Of a stretch of 64,000 bases of DNA, positions 21,082 to 35,466 are shown in pieces; the stretch's first letter is position 1, and every line of letters starts with the position of its first letter. The notes under the pieces were generated by a model. It worked only from the letters and a program-made list of their open reading frames with translations. It did not search any database and was not told the origin of the DNA. Made by a program: the position numbers and the translations under genes. This stretch comes from Hippopus hippopus (taxonomy: Eukaryota; Mollusca; Bivalvia; Cardiida; Cardiidae): contig OX328109.1 in the NCBI GenBank assembly GCA_946811185.2, positions 31,852,129 to 31,916,128 of the forward strand. The letters run 5' to 3'.

Positions 21082-23512
21082 ACAGTGTGGAAATCCCAGA
21101 AAATAGTGTCACAAGTGGCTAAAAAAGACTGAAAACTCTTTCAGTAACAACTGATTTCTATTGCTTAAATCAAACAAAGGGAACTGAATTTTATTTTTTT
21201 TCTTTCTCTTCATACGGCGACAAGAAACCCAGTTACATTGACTACCAACTCATGTGCCAGTTACGCGCCCGCGGAAACATGAAAAATCAACTTACGGCAC
21301 ATTCCATAGCAGACGACACCTGTTGCTTAAGTCAAATATAGGGAACAAGTTTTTTTCCTTTTCTTTTACTAGGGCCATTGAATTGGTTACGATGACTATT
21401 CCACCCATGCGTGACCATTACGTGCTGCGCATAAAATCATAAAATCAACTTGGACACTTTCGGAGGCAACTGATACCTTTTGCACAAATCAAAGAAAGGT
21501 AAACCAAATTCCTTTTCTTACCAGGATCACGGAAAACATTGAACCAATTTTGGTGACCGCGTGAGTCATAAGTCGATTTTATGTTTAACCACTGCGCAAA
21601 AACATAGATTCAGAAGCAACTGGTTGCTGTTGCATAAACTTTTTCCAATAAGAAATCTTGTTCTTGTTTGAAGAATTTAGAAATAGGCCAATGAAAAACA
21701 ATAAGATGTAAGAATAACTAATGATAAAAACAGATAAAATGGCAAAGTTGGGGATTCAACCTCTGACCATCAGGACCCAAAACAGGTCTTGTTGCAGGGG
21801 TCTAACCTTCTTTGCCATTGAATACGCTGAAATGACCCGAAGAATTAACATAGATATACAGAGATTTCCCCCCCTTCCAATCAGCCAATCAAATCTCAGG
21901 CCTCTCTTAAATTATCCAATCACAGAAGCTTTTAGAAAATCAAAATGGCGTCCAATCAGCCAATGAAATCTCAGCTTTCTCTTCAAATTATCCAATCAGA
22001 AAAGCTTTGAGAAAATCAAAATTGCGCCCAATCAGCCAATCAAATCGCAGACACACCTCCACAATCATCCAATCAGAAAGCTTTGAGCCATTTGAAATGG
22101 CGCCCGAAAATATCGATAGAAAACAGTGAACAAAAATCGGCATAAAAGTGGATTTTATGTCTTCTTTGAAGGCTGTTATGCAGTCCTTGGCAAACTGCCA
22201 TGCATGCACCCTCCACACATGCCAGATTTCACTGAAAATGGGCAAAAATTTACGAAAACAGGGTGACAGAAGACCTTGGTTTGGTGCCTTCTAGCACCTT
22301 GCAAGAGTCACTTCCCCTGATCCCTTAATCCCTTGATTCGATTTGCTTTTCTAATTCAGGCCAACTCCAATACTGCACATTGATACTTTGAATATGCTAA
22401 GATGATCAATGTACAGTGTAGAATCCCCAGTAAATAATGTCACAAGTGGCTAAAATAGACTGAAAACTCTTTCAGTAGCAGCTGCTTCCTATTGCGTAAA
22501 TCAAACAAAGGGAACTAAATTTTTATTTTTTTTTAATCTCTTTGTACCGTGACAAGAAACCAAGTTACGTTGACTACCGTCTCATACATGCCAGTTACAC
22601 ACCCGCGAAAACATGAAAAATTGACTTACGGCACATTCCATAGCAGACGACAACTGTTGCATAAGTCAAATATAGGGAACAAGTTTTTTTCCTTTTCTCT
22701 TACTAGGGCCATTGAATTGGTTACTAACTCAGGCATGCTGCACATTGATACTTTGAATATGCTAAGATGATCAATGTACAGTGTAGAATCCCCAGAAAAT
22801 AATGTCACAAGTGGCTAAAATAGACTGAAAACTCTTTCAGTAGCAGCTGCTTCCTATTGCGTAAATCAAACAAAGGGAACTAAATTTTTATTTTTTTTTT
22901 AATCTCTTTGTACCGTGACAAGAAACCAAATTACGTTGACTACCGTCTCATACATGCCAGTTACGCACCCGCGAAAACATGAAATATCGACTTATGGCAC
23001 ATTCCATAGCAGACGACAACTGTTGCATAAATCAAGTATAGGGAACAAGTTTTTTTCCTTTTCTCTTACTAGGGCCATTGAATTGGTTACTAACTCAGGC
23101 ATGCTGCACATTGATACTTTTAATATGCTAAGATGATCAATATACAGTGTAGAATCCCCAGAAAATAATGTCACAAGTAGCTAAAAAAGACTGAAAAATC
23201 TTTCAGTAGCAACTGCTTCCTATTGCATAAATCAAAGAAAGGGAACTAAATTTTTATTTATTTTTTTTTAATCTCTTTATACCATGACAAGAAACCAAGT
23301 TACGATGACTACCGTCTTGTACGTGCCAGTTACGTGCCTGCGAAAACATGAAAAATCGACTTACAGCACATTCCATAGCAGACAACAACTGTTGCTTAAA
23401 TCAAGTATAGGGAACAAGTTTTTTTCCTTTTCTCTTACTAGGGCCATTGAATTGGTTACTAACTCAGGCATGCTGCACATTGATACTTTTAATATGCTAA
23501 GATGATCAATGT
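21082..23512 (+). repeat. HOR unit 9 (k=2, 2431 bp, tandem B monomers)
   Basis: C 21082-21390, linker 21391-22412, B 22413-22777, a second B-like monomer 22778-23143, and one A 23144-23512. Two B-type monomers in a row occur only here and in unit 12. The linker is of the right-hand subfamily (CCACACATGCC, GATTCGATTT) although its neighbours on both sides are of the left-hand one. Private changes shared with unit 12 include TAATGATAAAAACAG, AATACGCTGAAATG and CCCCAGTAAATAATG (the last also in unit 15). Confidence 0.9.
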
Positions 23513-26500
23513 ACAGTGTGGAAATCCCAGAAAATAGTGTCACAAGTGGCTAAAAAAGACTGAAAACTCTTTCAGTAACAACTGATTTCTATTGCTTAAA
23601 TCAAACAAAGGGAACTGAATTTTTTTTTTTTTTCTATCTCTTCATACGGCGACAAGAAACCCAGTTACATTGACTACCAACTCATGTGCCAGTTACGCGC
23701 CCGCGGAAACATGAAAAATCAACTTACGGCACATTCCATAGCAGACGACACCTGTTGCTTAAGTCAAATATAGGGAACAAGTTTTTTTCCTTTTCTCTTA
23801 CTAGGGCCATTGAATTGGTTACGATGACTATTCCACCCATGCGTGACCATTACGTGCTGCGCATAAAATCATAAAATCAACTTGGACACTTTCGGAGGCA
23901 ACTGATACCTTTTGCACAAATCGAAGAAAGGTAAACCAAATTCGTTTTTTTACCAGGATCACGAAAAACATTGAACCAATTTTGGTGACCGCGTGAGTCA
24001 TAAGTCGATTTTATGTTTAACCACTGCGCAAAAACATAGATTCAGAAGCAACTGGTTGCTGTTGCATAAACTTTTTCCAATAAGAAATCTTGTTCTTGTT
24101 TGAAGAATTTAGAAATAGGCCAATGAAAAACAATAAGATGTAAGAATAACTAATAATAAAAACAGATAAAATGGCAAAGTTGGGGATTCAACCTCTGACC
24201 ATCAGGACCCAAAAAAGGTCTTGGTGCAGGGGTCTAACCCTCTTTGCCATTGAATAGGCTGAAATGACCCGAAGAATTAACATAGATATACAGAGATTTC
24301 CCCCCCTTCCAATCAGCCAATCAAATCTCAGGCCTCTCTTAAATTATCCAATCACAGAAGCTTTTAGAAAATCAAAATGGCGTCCAATCAGCCAATGAAA
24401 TCTCAGCTTTCTCTTCAAATTATCCAATCAGAAAAGCTTTGAGAAAATCAAAATTGCGCCCAATCAGCCAATCAAATCGCAGACACACCTCCACAATCAT
24501 CCAATCAGAAAGCTTTGAGCCATTTGAAATGGCGCCCGAAAATATCGATAGAAAACAGTGAACAAAAATCGGCATAAAAGTGGATTTTATGTCTTCTTTG
24601 AAGGCTGTTATGCAGTCCTTGGCAAACTGCCATGCATGCACCCTCCACATATGCCAGATTTCACTGAAAATGGGCGAAAATTTACGAAAACAGGGTGACA
24701 GAAGACCTTGGTTTGGTGCCTTCTAGCACCTTGCAAGAGTCACTTCCCCTGATCCCTTAATCCCTTGATTCAATTTGCTTTTCTAATTCAGGCCAACTCC
24801 AATACTGCACATTGATACTCTGAATATGCTAAGATGATCAATGTACAGTGTAGAATCCCCAGAAAATAATGTCACAAGTGGCTAAAATAGACTGAAAACG
24901 CTTTCAGTAGCAGCTGCTTCCTATTCCGTAAATCAAACAAAGGGAACTAAATTTTTATTTTTTTTTAATCTCTTTGTACCGTGACAAGAAACCAAATTAC
25001 GTTGACTACCGTCTCATACATGCCAGTTACGCATCCGCGAAAACATGAAAAATCGACTTATGGTACATTCCATAGCAGACAACAACTGTTCCATAAGTCA
25101 AATATAGGGAACAAGTTTTTTTCCTTTTCTCTTACTAGGGCCATTGAATTGGTTACTAACTCAGGCATGCTGCACATTGATACTTTTAATATGCTAAGAT
25201 GATCAATGTACAGTGTAGAATCCCCAGAAAATAATGTCACAAGTAGCTAAAAAAGACTGAAAAATCTTTCAGTAGCAACTGCTTCCTATTGCATAAATCA
25301 AAGAAAGGGAACTAAATTTTTATTTATTTTTTTTAATCTCTTTATACCGTGACAAGAAACCAAGTTACGATAACTACCGTCTTGTACGTGCCAGTTACGT
25401 GCCCGCGAAAGCATGAAAAATCGACTTATGGCACATTCCATAGCAGACAACAACTGTTTGCTTAAATTTAGTATAGGGAACAAGTTTTTTTCCTTTTCTC
25501 TTACTAGGGCCATTGAATTGGTTACTAACTCAGGCATGCTGCACATTGATACTTTTAATATGCTAAGATGATCAATATACAGTGTAGAATCCCCAGAAAA
25601 TAATGTCACAAGTAGCTAAAAAAGACTGAAAAATCTTTCAGTAGCAACTGCTTCCTATTGCATAAATCAAAGAAAGGGAACTAAATTTTTATTTATTTTT
25701 TTTTAATCGCTTTATATCGTGACAAGAAACCAAGTTACGATGACTACCGTCTTGTACGTGCCAGTTACGTGCCCGCGAAAACATGAAAAATCGACTTACA
25801 GCACATTCCATAGCAGACAACAACTGTTTGCTTAAATCAAGTATAGGGAACAAGTTTTTTTCCTTTTCTCTTACTAGGGCCATTGAATTGGTTACTAACT
25901 CAGGCATGCTGCACATTGATACTTTTAATATGCTAAGATGATCAACATACAGTGTAGAATCCCCAGAAAATAATGTCACAAGTAGCTAAAAAAGACTGAA
26001 AAATCTTTCAGTAGCAACTGCTTCCTATTGCATAAATCAAAGAAAGGGAACTAAATTTTTATTTATTTTTTTTTAATCTCTTTATACCATGACAAGAAAC
26101 CAAGTTACGATGACTACCGTCTTCTACGTGCCAGTTACGTGCCCGCGAAAACATGAAAAATCGACTTACAGCACATTCCATAGCAGACAACAACTGTTGC
26201 TTAAATCAAGTATAGGGAACAAGTTTTTTTCCTTTTCTCTTACTAGGGCCATTGAATTGGTTACTAACTCAGGCATGCTGCACATTGATACTTTTAATAT
26301 GCTAAGATGATCAATATACAGTGTAGAATCCCCAGAAAATAATGTCACAAGTAGCTAAAAAAGACTGAAAAATCTTTCAGAAGCAACTGCTTCCTATTGC
26401 ATAAATCAAAGAAAGGGAACTAAATTTTTATTTATTTTTTTTTAATCTCTTTATACCGTGACAAGAAACAAATTTACGATGACTACCATCTTGTACGTGC

Positions 26501-27424
26501 CAGTTACGTGCCCGCGAAAACATGAAAAATCGACTTACAGCACATTCCATAGCAGACAACAACTGTTGCTTATATCAAGTATAGGGAACAAGTTTTTTTC
26601 CTTTTCTCTTACTAGGGCCATTGAATTGGTTACTAACTCAGGCATGCTGCACATTGATACTTTTAATATGCTAAGATGATCAATATACAGTGTAGAATCC
26701 CCAGAAAATAATGTCACAAGTAGCTAAAAAAGACTGAAAAATCTTTCAGTAGCAACTGCTTCCTATTGCATAAATCAAAGAAAGGGAACTAAATTTTTAT
26801 TTATTTTTTTTTAATCTCTTTATACCGTGACAAGAAACCAAGTTACGATGACTACCGTCTTGTACGTGCCAGTTACGTGCCCGCGAAAACATGAAAAATC
26901 GACTTACAGCACATTCCATAGCAGACAACAACTGTTGCTTAAATCAAGTATAGGGAACAAGTTTTTTTCCTTTTCTCTTACTAGGGCCATTGAATTGGTT
27001 ACTAACTCAGGCATGCTGCACATTGATACTTTGAATATGCTAAGATGATCAATATACAGTGTAGAATCCCCAGAAAATAATGTCACAAGTAGCTAAAAAA
27101 GACTGAAAAATCTTTCAGTAGCAACTGCTTCCTATTGCATAAATCAAAGAAAGGGAACTAAATTTTTATTTATTTTTTTTTAATCTCTTTATACCGTGAC
27201 AAGAAACCAAGTTACGATGACTACCGTCTTGTACGTGCCAGTTACGTGCCTGCGAAAACATGAAAAATCATCTTACGGCACATTCCATAGCAGACAACAA
27301 CTGTTGCTTAAATCAAGTATAGGGAACAAGTTTTTTTCCTTTTCTTTTACTAGGGCCATTGAATTGGTTACTAACTCAGGCATGCTTCACATTGATACTT
27401 TGAATATGCTAAGATGATCAATGT
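23513..27424 (+). repeat. HOR unit 10 (k=6, 3912 bp)
   Basis: C 23513-23822 (one extra base in a continuous T run), linker 23823-24844 (left-hand subfamily), B 24845-25209, A monomers at 25210, 25579, 25949, 26318, 26687 and 27056. The B monomer has several private changes (AAAACGCTTTC, TATTCCGTAAATC, GCATCCGCG, TTATGGTACATTCC). The A at 26318 has AAACAAATTTACGATG and GCTTATATCAAG. The last A has ATCATCTTACGGC and CATGCTTCAC, shared with the last A of unit 14. Confidence 0.9.
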
Positions 27425-30228
27425 ACAGTGTGGAAATCCCAGAAAATAGTGTCACAAGTAACTAAAAAAGACTGAAAACTCTTTCAGTAACAACTGATTT
27501 CTATTGCTTAAATCAAACAAAGGGAACTGAAGTTTATTTCTTTTCTATCTCTTTATACGGCGACAAGAAACCCAATTACATTGACTACCAACTCATGTGC
27601 CAGTTACACGCCCGCGGAAACATGAAAAATCAACTTACGGCACATTCCATAGCAGACGACACCTGTTGCTTAAGTCAAATATAGGGAACAAGTTTTTTTC
27701 CTTTTCTCTTACTTGGGCCATTGAATTGGTTACGATGACTATTCCACCCATGCGTGACCATTACGTGCTGCGCATAAAATCATAAAATCAACTTGGACAC
27801 TTTCGGAGGCAACTGATACCTTTTGCACAAATCAAAGAAAGGTAAACCAAATTCGTTTTCTTACCAGGATCACGAAAAACATTGAACCAATTTTGGTGAC
27901 CGCGTGAGTCATAAGTCGATTTTATGTTTAACCACTGCGCAAAAACATAGATTCAGAAGCAACTGGTTGCTGTTGCATAAACTTTTTCCAATAAGAAATC
28001 TTGTTCTTGTTTGAAGAATTTAGAAATAGGCCAATGAAAAACAATAAGATGTAAGAATAACTAATAATAAAAACAGATAAAATGGCAAAGTTGGGGATTC
28101 AACCTCTGACCATCAGGACCCAAAAAAGGTCTTGGTGCAGGGGTCTAACCCTCTTTGCCATTGAATAGGCGGAAATGACCCGAAGAATTAACATAGATAT
28201 ACAGAGATTTCCCCCCCTTCCAATCAGCCAATCAAATCTCAGGCCTCTCTTAAATTATCCAATCACAGAAGCTTTTAGAAAATCAAAATGGCGTCCAATC
28301 AGCCAATGAAATCTCAGCTTTCTCTTCAAATTATCCAATCAGAAAAGCTTTGAGAAAATCAAAATTGCGCCCAATCAGCCAATCAAATCGCAGACACACC
28401 TCCACAATCATCCAATCAGAAAGCTTTGAGCCATTTGAAATGGCGCCCGAAAATATCGATAGAAAACAGTGAACAAAAATCGGCATAAAAGTGGATTTTA
28501 TGTCTTCTTTGAAGGCTGTTATGCAGTCCTTGGCAAACTGCCATGCATGCACCCTCCACATATGCCAGATTTCACTGAAAATGGGCGAAAATTTACGAAA
28601 ACAGGGTGACAGAAGACCTTGGTTTGGTGCCTTCTAGCACCTTGCAAGAGTCACTTCCCCTGATCCCTTAATCCCTTGATTCAATTTGCTTTTCTAATTC
28701 AGGCCAACTCCAATACTGCACATTGATACTTTGAATATGCTAAGATGATCAAGGTACAGTGTAGAATCCCCAGAAAATAATGTCACAAGTGGCTAAAATA
28801 GACTGAAAACTCTTTCAGTAGCAGCTGCTTCCTATTGCGTAAATCAAACAAAGGGAACTAAATTTTTATTTTTTTTTAATCTCTTTGTACCGTGACAAGA
28901 AACCAAATTACGTTGACTACCGTCTCATACATGCCAGTTACGCACCCGCGAAAACATGAAAAATCGACTTATGGCACATTCCATAGCAGACGACAACTGT
29001 TGCATAAGTCAAATATAGGGAACAAGTTTTTTTCCTTTTCTCTTACTAGGGCCATTGAATTGGTTACTAACTCAGGCATGCTGCACATTGATACTTTGAA
29101 TATGCTAAGATGATCAATGTACAGTGTAGAATCCCCAGATAATAATGTCACAAGTAGCTAAAAAAGACTGAAAAATCTTTCAGTAGCAACTGCTTCCTAT
29201 TGCATAAATCAAAGAAAGGGAACTAAATTTTTATTTATTTTTTTTTAATCTCTTTATACCGTGACAAGAAACCAAGTTACGATGACTACCGTCTTGTACG
29301 TGCCAGTTACGTGCCTGCGAAAACATGAAAAATCGACTTACAGCACATTCCATAGCAGACAACAACTGTTGCTTAAATCAAGTATAGGGAACAAGTTTTT
29401 TTCCTTTTCTCTTACTAGGGCCATTGAATTGGTTACTAACTCAGGCATGCTGCACATTGATACTTTTAATATGCTAAGATGATCAATATACAGTGTAGAA
29501 TCCCCAGAAAATAATGTCACAAGTAGCTAAAAAAGACTGAAAAATCTTTCAGTAGCAACTGCTTCCTATTGCATAAATCAAAGAAAGGGAACTATATTTT
29601 TATTTATTTTTTTTTAATCTTTTTATACCGTGAAAAGAAACCAAGTTACGATGACTACCATCTTGTACATGCCAGTTACGTGCCCGCGAAAACATGAAAA
29701 ATCGACTTACAACACATTCCATAGCAGGCAACAACTGTTGCTTAAATCAAGTATAGGGAACAAGTTTTTTTTCCTTTTCTCTTACTAGGGCCATTGAATT
29801 GGTTACTAACTCAGGCATGCTGCACATTGATACTTTTAATATGCTAAGATGATCAATATACAGTGTAGAATCCCCAGAAAATAATGTCACAAGTAGCTAA
29901 AAAAGACTGAAAAATCTTTCAGTAGCAACTGCTTCCTATTGCATAAATCAAAGAAAGGGAACTAAATTTTTATTTATTTTTTTGTAATCTCTTTATACCG
30001 TGAAAAAAAACCAAGTTATGATGACTACCGTCTTGTACGTGCCAGTTACGTGCCTGCGAAAACATGAAAAATCGACTTACGGCACATTCCATAGCAGACA
30101 ACAACTGTTGCTTAAATCAAGTATAGGGAACAAGTTTTTTTCCTTTTCTCTTACTAGGGCCATTGAATTGGTTACTAACTCAGGCATGCTGCACATTGAT
30201 ACTTTTAATATGCTAAGATGATCAATGT
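27425..30228 (+). repeat. HOR unit 11 (k=3, 2804 bp)
   Basis: C 27425-27733, linker 27734-28755, B 28756-29120, A monomers at 29121, 29490 and 29860. C has GTAACTAAAAAAG, TTATTTCTTTTC and CTTACTTGGGCC, shared with unit 15. The middle A has an 8-T tract (GTTTTTTTTCC) and CGTGAAAAGAAACC with ACCATCTTGTACATG, a variant class that recurs in later units. Confidence 0.9.
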
Positions 30229-33030
30229 ACAGTGTGGAAATCCCAGAAAATAGTGTCACAAGTGGCTAAAAAAGACTGAAAACTCTTTCAGTAACAACTG
30301 ATTTCTATTGCTTAAATCAAACAAAGGGAACTGAATTTTATTTTTTTTCTTTCTCTTCATACGGCGACAAGAAACCCAATTACATTGACTACCAACTCAT
30401 GTGCCAGTTACGTGCTCGCGGAAACATGAAAAATCAACTTACGGCACATTCCATAGCAGACGACACCTGTTGCTTAAGTCAAATATAGGGAACAAGTTTT
30501 TTTCCTTTTCTTTTACTAGGGCCATTGAATTGGTTACGATGACTATTCCACCCATGCGTGACCATTACGTGCTGCGCATAAAATCATAAAATCAACTTGG
30601 ACACTTTCGGAGGCAACTGATACCTTTTGCACAAATCAAAGAAAGGTAAACCAAATTCCTTTTCTTACCAGGATCACGGAAAACATTGAACCAATTTTGG
30701 TGACCGCGTGAGTCATAAGTCGATTTTATGTTTAACCACTGCGCAAAAACATAGATTCAGAAGCAACTGGTTGCTGTTGCATAAACTTTTTCCAATAAGA
30801 AATCTTGTTCTTGTTTGAAGAATTTAGAAATAGGCCAATGAAAAACAATAAGATGTAAGAATAACTAATGATAAAAACAGATAAAATGGCAAAGTTGGGG
30901 ATTCAACCTCTGACCATCAGGACCTAAAACAGGTCTTGGTGCAGGGGTCTAACCTTCTTTGCCATTGAATACGCTGAAATGACCCGAAGAATTAACATAG
31001 ATATACAGAGATTTCCCCCCCTTCCAATCAGCCAATCAAATCTCAGGCCTCTCTTAAATTATCCAATCACAGAAGCTTTTAGAAAATCAAAATGGCGTCC
31101 AATCAGCCAATGAAATCTCAGCTTTCTCTTCAAATTATCCAATCAGAAAAGCTTTGAGAAAATCAAAATTGCGCCCAATCAGCCAATCAAATCGCAGACA
31201 CACCTCCACAATCATCCAATCAGAAAGCTTTGAGCCATTTGAAATGGCGCCCGAAAATATCGATAGAAAACAGTGAACAAAAATCGGCATAAAAGTGGAT
31301 TTTATGTCTTCTTTGAAGGCTGTTATGCAGTCCTTGGCAAACTGCCATGCATGCACCCTCCACACATGCCAGATTTCACTGAAAATGGGCAAAAATTTAC
31401 GAAAACAGGGTGACAGAAGACCTTGGTTTGGTGCCTTCTAGCACCTTGCAAGAGTCACTTCCCCCGATCCCTTAATCCCTTGATTCGATTTGCTTTTCTA
31501 ATTCAGGCCAACTCCAATACTGCACATTGATACTTTGAATATGCTAAGATGATCAATGTACAGTGTAGAATCCCCAGTAAATAATGTCACAAGTGGCTAA
31601 AATAGACTGAAAACGCTTTCAGTAGCAGCTGCTTCCTATTGCGTAAATCAAACAAAGGGAACTAAATTTTTATTTTTTTTTAATCTCTTTGTACCGTGAC
31701 AAGAAACCAAGTTACGTTGACTACCGTCTCATACATGCCAGTTACACACCCGCGAAAACATGAAAAATTGACTTACGGCACATTCCATAGCAGACGACAA
31801 CTGTTGCATAAGTCAAATATAGGGAACAAGTTTTTTTCCTTTTCTCTTACTAGGGCCATTGAATTGGTTACTAACTCAGGCATGCTGCACATTGATACTT
31901 TGAATATGCTAAGATGATCAATGTACAGTGTAGAATCCCCAGAAAATAATGTCACAAGTGGCTAAAATAGACTGAAAACTCTTTCAGTAGCAGCTGCTTC
32001 CTATTGCGTAAATCAAACAAAGGGAACTAAATTTTTATTTTTTTTTTAATCTCTTTGTACCGTGACAAGAAACCAAATTACGTTGACTACCGTCTCATAC
32101 ATGCCAGTTACGCACCCGCGAAAACATGAAATATCGACTTATGGCACATTCCATAGCAGACGACAACTGTTGCATAAATCAAGTATAGGGAACAAGTTTT
32201 TTTCCTTTTCTCTTACTAGGGCCATTGAATTGGTTACTAACTCAGGCATGCTGCACATTGATACTTTTAATATGCTAAGATGATCAATATACAGTGTAGA
32301 ATCCCCAGAAAATAATGTCACAAGTAGCTAAAAAAGACTGAAAAATCTTTCAGTAGCAACTGCTTCCTATTGCATAAATCAAAGAAAGGGAACTAAATTT
32401 TTATTTATTTTTTTTTAATCTTTTTATACCGTGAAAAGAAACCAAGTTACGATGACTACCATCTTGTACATGCCAGTTACGTGCCCACGAAAACATGAAA
32501 AATCGACTTACAACACATTCCATAGCAGACAACAACTGTTGCTTAAATCAAGTATAGGGAACAAGTTTTTATTCCTTTTCTCTTACTAGGGCCATTGAAT
32601 TGGTTACTAACTCAGGCATGCTGCACATTGATACTTTTAATATGCTAAGATGATCAATATACAGTGTAGAATCCCCAGAAAATAATGTCACAAGTAGCTA
32701 AAAAAGACTGAAAAATCTTTCAGTAGCAACTGCTTCCTATTGCATAAATCAAAGAAAGGGAACTAAATTTTTATTTATTTTTTTTTAATCTCTTTATACC
32801 GTGACAAGAAACCAAGTTACAATGACTACCGTCTTGTACGTGCCAGTTACGTGCCTGCGAAAACATGAAAAATCGACTTACGGCACATTCCATAGCAGAC
32901 AACAACTGTTGCTTAAATCAAGTATAGGGAACAAGTTTTTTTTCCTTTTCTCTTACTAGGGCCATTGAATTGGTTACTAACTCAGGCATGCTGCACATTG
33001 ATACTTTTAATATACTAAGATGATCAATGT
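30229..33030 (+). repeat. HOR unit 12 (k=3, 2802 bp, tandem B monomers)
   Basis: C 30229-30537, linker 30538-31559, B 31560-31924, B-like 31925-32290, A monomers at 32291 and 32661. From C to the second B it is a near copy of unit 9, 9147 bp to the left. From here rightward every linker is of the CCACACATGCC / GATTCGATTT subfamily. The first A has a T tract broken by an A (GTTTTTATTCC). Confidence 0.9.
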
Positions 33031-35466
33031 ACAGTGTGGAAATCCGAGAAAATAGTGTCACAAGTGGCTAAAAAAGACTGAAAACTCTTTCAGTAACAAC
33101 TGATTTCTATTGCTTAAATCAAACAAAGGGAACTGAAGTTTATTTTTTTTCTATCTATTCATACGGCGACAAGAAACCCAGTTACATTGACTACCAACTC
33201 ATGTGCCAGTTACGCGCTCGCGGAAACATGAAAAATCAACTTACGGCACATTCCATAGCAGACGACACCTGTTGCTTAAGTCAAATATAGGGAACAAGTT
33301 TTTTTCCTTTTCTCTTACTAGGGCCATTGAATTGGTTACGATGACTATTCCACCCATGCGTGACCATTACGTGCTGCGCATAAAATCATAAAATCAACTT
33401 GGACACTTTCGGAGGCAACTGATACCTTTTGCACAAATCAAAGAAAGGTAAACCAAATTCCTTTTCTTACCAGGATCACGGAAAACATTGAACCAATTTT
33501 GGTGACCGCGTGAGTCATAAGTCGATTTTATGTTTAACCACTGCGCAAAAACATAGATTCAGAAGCAACTGGTTGCTGTTGCATAAACTTTTTCCAATAA
33601 GAAATCTTGTTCTTGTTTGAAGAATTTAGAAATAGGCCAATGAAAAACAATAAGATGTAAGAATAACTAATAATAAAAACAGATAAAATGGCAAAGTTGG
33701 AGATTCAATCTCTGACCATCAGGACCCAAAAAAAGGTCTTGGTGCAGGGGTCTAACCCTCTTTGCCATTGAATAGGCGGAAATGACCCGAAGAATTAACA
33801 TAGATATACAGAGATTTCCCCCCCTTCCAATCAGCCAATCAAATCTCAGGCCTCTCTTAAATTATCCAATCACAGAAGCTTTTAGAAAATCAAAATGGCG
33901 TCCAATCAGCCAATGAAATCTCAGCTTTCTCTTCAAATTATCTAATCAGAAAAGCTTTGAGAAAATCAAAATTGCGCCCAATCAGCCAATCAAATCGCAG
34001 ACACACCTCCACAATCATCCAATCAGAAAGCTTTGAGCCATTTGAAATGGCGCCCGAAAATATCGATAGAAAACAGTGAACAAAAATCGGCATAAAAGTG
34101 GATTTTATGTCTTCTTTGAAGGCTGTTATGCAGTCCTTGGCAAACTGCCATGCATGCACCCTCCACACATGCCAGATTTCACTGAAAATGGGCGAAAATT
34201 TCCGAAAACAGGGTGACAGAAGACCTTGGTTTGGTGCCTTCTAGCACCTTGCAAGAGTCACTTCCCCTGATCCCTTAATCCCTTGATTCGATTTGCTTTT
34301 CTAATTCAGGCCAACTCCAATACTGCACATTGATACTTTGAATATGCTAAGATGATCAATGTACAGTGTAGAATCCCCAGAAAATAATGTCACAAGTGGC
34401 TAAAATAGACTGAAAACTCTTTCAGTAGCAGCTGCTTCCTATTGCGTAAATCAAACAAAGGGAACTAAATTTTTATTTTTTTTTAATCTCTTTGTACCGT
34501 GACAAGAAACCAAGTTACGTTGACTACCGTCTCATACATGCCAGTTACACACCCGCGAAAACATGAAAAATTGACTTACAGCACATTCCATAGCAGACGA
34601 CAACTGTTGCATAAGTCAAATATAGGGAACAAGTTTTTTTCCTTTTCTCTTACTAGGGCCATTGAATTGGTTACTAACTCAGGCATGCTGCACATTGATA
34701 CTTTGAATATGCTAAGATGATCAATGTACAGTGTAGAATCCCCAGAAAATAATGTCACAAGTAGCTAAAAAAGACTGAAAAATCTTTCAGTAGCAACTGC
34801 TTCCTATTGCATAAATCAAAGAAAGGGAACTAAATTTTTATTTATTTTTTTTTAATCTTTTTATACCGTGAAAAGAAACCAAGTTACGATGACTACCATC
34901 TTGTACGTGCCAGTCACGTGCCCGCAAAAACATGAAAAATCGACTTACAGCACATTCCATAGCAGACAACAACTGTTGCTTAAATCAAGTATATGGAACA
35001 AGTTTTTTTTCCTTTTCTCTTACTAGGGCCATTGAATTGGTTACTAACTCAGGCATGCTGCACATTGATACTTTTAATATGCTAAGATGATCAATATACA
35101 GTGTAGAATCCCCAGAAAATAATGTCACAAGTAGCTAAAAAAGACTGAAAACTCTTTCAGTAGCAACTGCTTCCTATTGCATAAATCAAAGAAAGGGAAC
35201 TAAATTTTTATTTATTTTTTTTTAATCTCTTTATACCGTGACAAGAAACCAAGTTACGATGACTACCGTCTTCTACGTGCCAGTTACGTGCCCGCGAAAA
35301 CATGAAAAATCGACTTACGGCACATTCCATTGCAGACAACAACTGTTGCTTAAATCAAGTATAGGGAACAAGTTTTTTTCCTTTTCTCTTACTAGGGCCA
35401 TTGAATTGGTTACTAACTCAGGCATGCTGCACATTGATACTTTTAATATGCTAAGATGATCAATGT
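33031..35466 (+). repeat. HOR unit 13 (k=2, 2436 bp)
   Basis: C 33031-33339, linker 33340-34362, B 34363-34727, A monomers at 34728 and 35098. Diagnostic variants are AAATCCGAGAAAATAG, CTGAAGTTTATTTTTTTTC, CTATCTATTCATACGG and GTTGGAGATTCAATCTC. These recur in units 17 and 18. The last A has CTTCTACGTGCC and CATTCCATTGCAG, which recur in units 18 and 19. Confidence 0.9.
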
